Of a stretch of DNA of 41,179 bases, positions 38,179-41,179 are shown in pieces. A program made the position numbers and the translations under genes. The notes beneath the pieces are model-generated. The model worked only from the letters and a program-made list of their open reading frames with translations. It had not been told where the DNA came from and searched no databases. Origin of the DNA: Pseudomonadota bacterium (GTDB lineage: Bacteria; Pseudomonadota; Alphaproteobacteria; Caulobacterales; Caulobacteraceae); contig JAFECT010000011.1 of NCBI GenBank assembly GCA_018241995.1, positions 1 through 41,179 on the forward strand. Reading direction: 5' to 3'. Within the stretch, counting starts at the first letter, position 1; each line of letters opens with the position of its first letter.

Positions 38179-38358
38179 ATGTCACACCACAACATCGTCG
38201 GCAGCGAAGCTTTCGACGACACGCGGCCGGTGCTGATCCGCACCTATCGCCGCCGCGGCCGGACCCTGCGCGGCTACGCCATCGCCGCCTTCGTGGGCGG
38301 AGTTATCGCCTTCGTGGTGGTCGGCCTGATGGCGTATTTCGGGCACGCGTTGGGGTGA
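38179..38358 (+). CDS. Single-span membrane peptide, 59 residues
   Basis: The frame ATG 38179 to TGA 38358 encodes a polar start MSHHNIVGSEAFDDTRPVLI, a basic segment RTYRRRGRTLRGYA and one membrane helix IAAFVGGVIAFVVVGLMAYF, ending GHALG. A strong GGGGGAG lies 5 nt before the start codon. The positive-inside pattern predicts an N-terminus in the cytoplasm. No family is recognised; similar short tail-anchored peptides are easily missed in annotation. It is followed by a class C mini-hairpin and is convergent with clpB. Confidence 0.7.
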   Translation: MSHHNIVGSEAFDDTRPVLIRTYRRRGRTLRGYAIAAFVGGVIAFVVVGLMAYFGHALG

Positions 38359-38382
38359 GGAGCGGGAAAGTCCGCTAGACTT

Positions 38383-38410
38383 CGTTTCCCCGGCGAAGGC
38401 CGGGGAAACG
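38383..38410. repeat. Mini class C hairpin
   Basis: CGTTTCCCCGGC and GCCGGGGAAACG form a perfect 12-bp stem with loop GAAG. It looks like the two ends of class C joined without the interior. It lies 24 nt past the stop of the 59-residue gene. Confidence 0.8.
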
Positions 38411-38426
38411 GTTGAAACAAGCCCCC

Positions 38427-38471
38427 TCCCCCGTTCCCCCGGCTCGAGGCCGGGGTCATAGGGGAGGTGTA
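38427..38471. repeat. Class A-like hairpin between the small membrane gene and clpB
   Basis: CCTCCCC at the left and GGGGAGG at the right enclose a second hairpin (CCCCGGC/GCCGGGG). It sits just beyond the clpB stop and may end both convergent transcripts. Confidence 0.7.
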
Positions 38472-38475
38472 GCGA

Positions 38476-41055
<2,580 letters not shown>

Positions 41056-41122
41056 GCGGTCCCCTTGAGATAGGCGGAACTCGACCGGGCCCTCGGCTAA
41101 GCGACCCGACCGGCTGAGGGGG

Positions 41123-41151
41123 AGATGGGTGTGGCCCGGGGGCAACACAAG
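41123..41151 (-). promoter_or_regulatory. Sigma32 (RpoH)-type promoter of clpB
   Basis: On the minus strand CTTGTGTTG is followed after about 14 bp by CCCATCT, matching the heat-shock pattern CTTG...CCCATnT. It is about 70 bp before the clpB start, fitting a heat-shock gene. Confidence 0.6.
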
Positions 41152-41179
41152 GCCTTTGTGCTGCCCGGATAGAGAGGTA

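Noticed and set aside
41056..41148. Extended N-terminus of ClpB
   Set aside because: It would translate the sigma32-type promoter region; a good ribosome-binding site and the family start are at 41055.

Overview
The window looks like chromosomal DNA of a GC-rich alphaproteobacterium, most likely a Caulobacteraceae member (Caulobacter/Phenylobacterium type). The grounds are the GC-rich codon use, a cobalt-chelatase CobT, a large TonB-dependent receptor, an alphaproteobacterial general-stress (EcfG/SigT) promoter motif, families of long palindromic intergenic repeats that carry GANTC (CcrM-type) sites, and the protein families present. No tRNA, rRNA, CRISPR array, prophage or transposase gene was seen.

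Layout. 0-2.4 kb: DUF3108 exported protein, rpmB (L28) with a clear promoter and terminator, and a cupin. 2.4-5.3 kb: an ECF42-type sigma factor with two DGPF/YCII-like proteins, divergent from an exported NTF2-like protein. 5.3-10.2 kb: an unrecognised protein, an exported metallo-beta-lactamase-fold hydrolase, and a two-gene operon of a double-domain KaiC-like ATPase plus hybrid histidine kinase behind an EcfG-type promoter. 10.5-14.4 kb: cobT, a tandem AprI/Inh-type inhibitor, a small protein and an exported protein. 14.7-24.0 kb: the most unusual part, a TPR-GT41 (O-GlcNAc-transferase-like) glycosyltransferase next to a 2,280-residue protein made almost wholly of Thr/Ser-rich octapeptides, with a higher-order period of exactly 31 octads (744 bp). 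24.2-29.6 kb: a nested palindromic repeat, TPP riboswitch and thiC, a parDE toxin-antitoxin pair, a long-chain acyl-CoA synthetase and a small conserved protein. 29.6-33.6 kb, minus strand: a frameshifted membrane-protein gene, a small membrane protein, a barstar-like protein and a TonB-dependent receptor. 33.9-38.4 kb: SelO pseudokinase AMPylator, CcdC/DUF1453-like membrane protein, a small membrane protein, a single-domain response regulator, a Gly/Tyr-rich exported protein and a 59-residue membrane peptide. 38.5-41.1 kb: clpB with a sigma32-like promoter.

The intergenic regions are dominated by three repeat families. Class A has cores of the type CTCTCCC...GGGAGAGG followed by a GGACC-palindrome-TGGAG segment. 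Class B is about 165-180 bp, with ends GTCATCCTCGG / CCGAGGATGAC, and usually has one GANTC site. Class C is 149 bp and full of CCGGCGAAGGCCGG hairpins. A and B are nested inside one another at two loci, and some copies have run into the 3' ends of genes.

The best candidate for an undescribed system is the GT41 transferase plus the giant octapeptide protein. The proximity, the hundreds of Ser/Thr acceptors and the known role of TPR-GT41 enzymes in protein O-glycosylation suggest an enzyme-substrate pair. That functional link is inference. The repeat architecture itself is read directly from the sequence.
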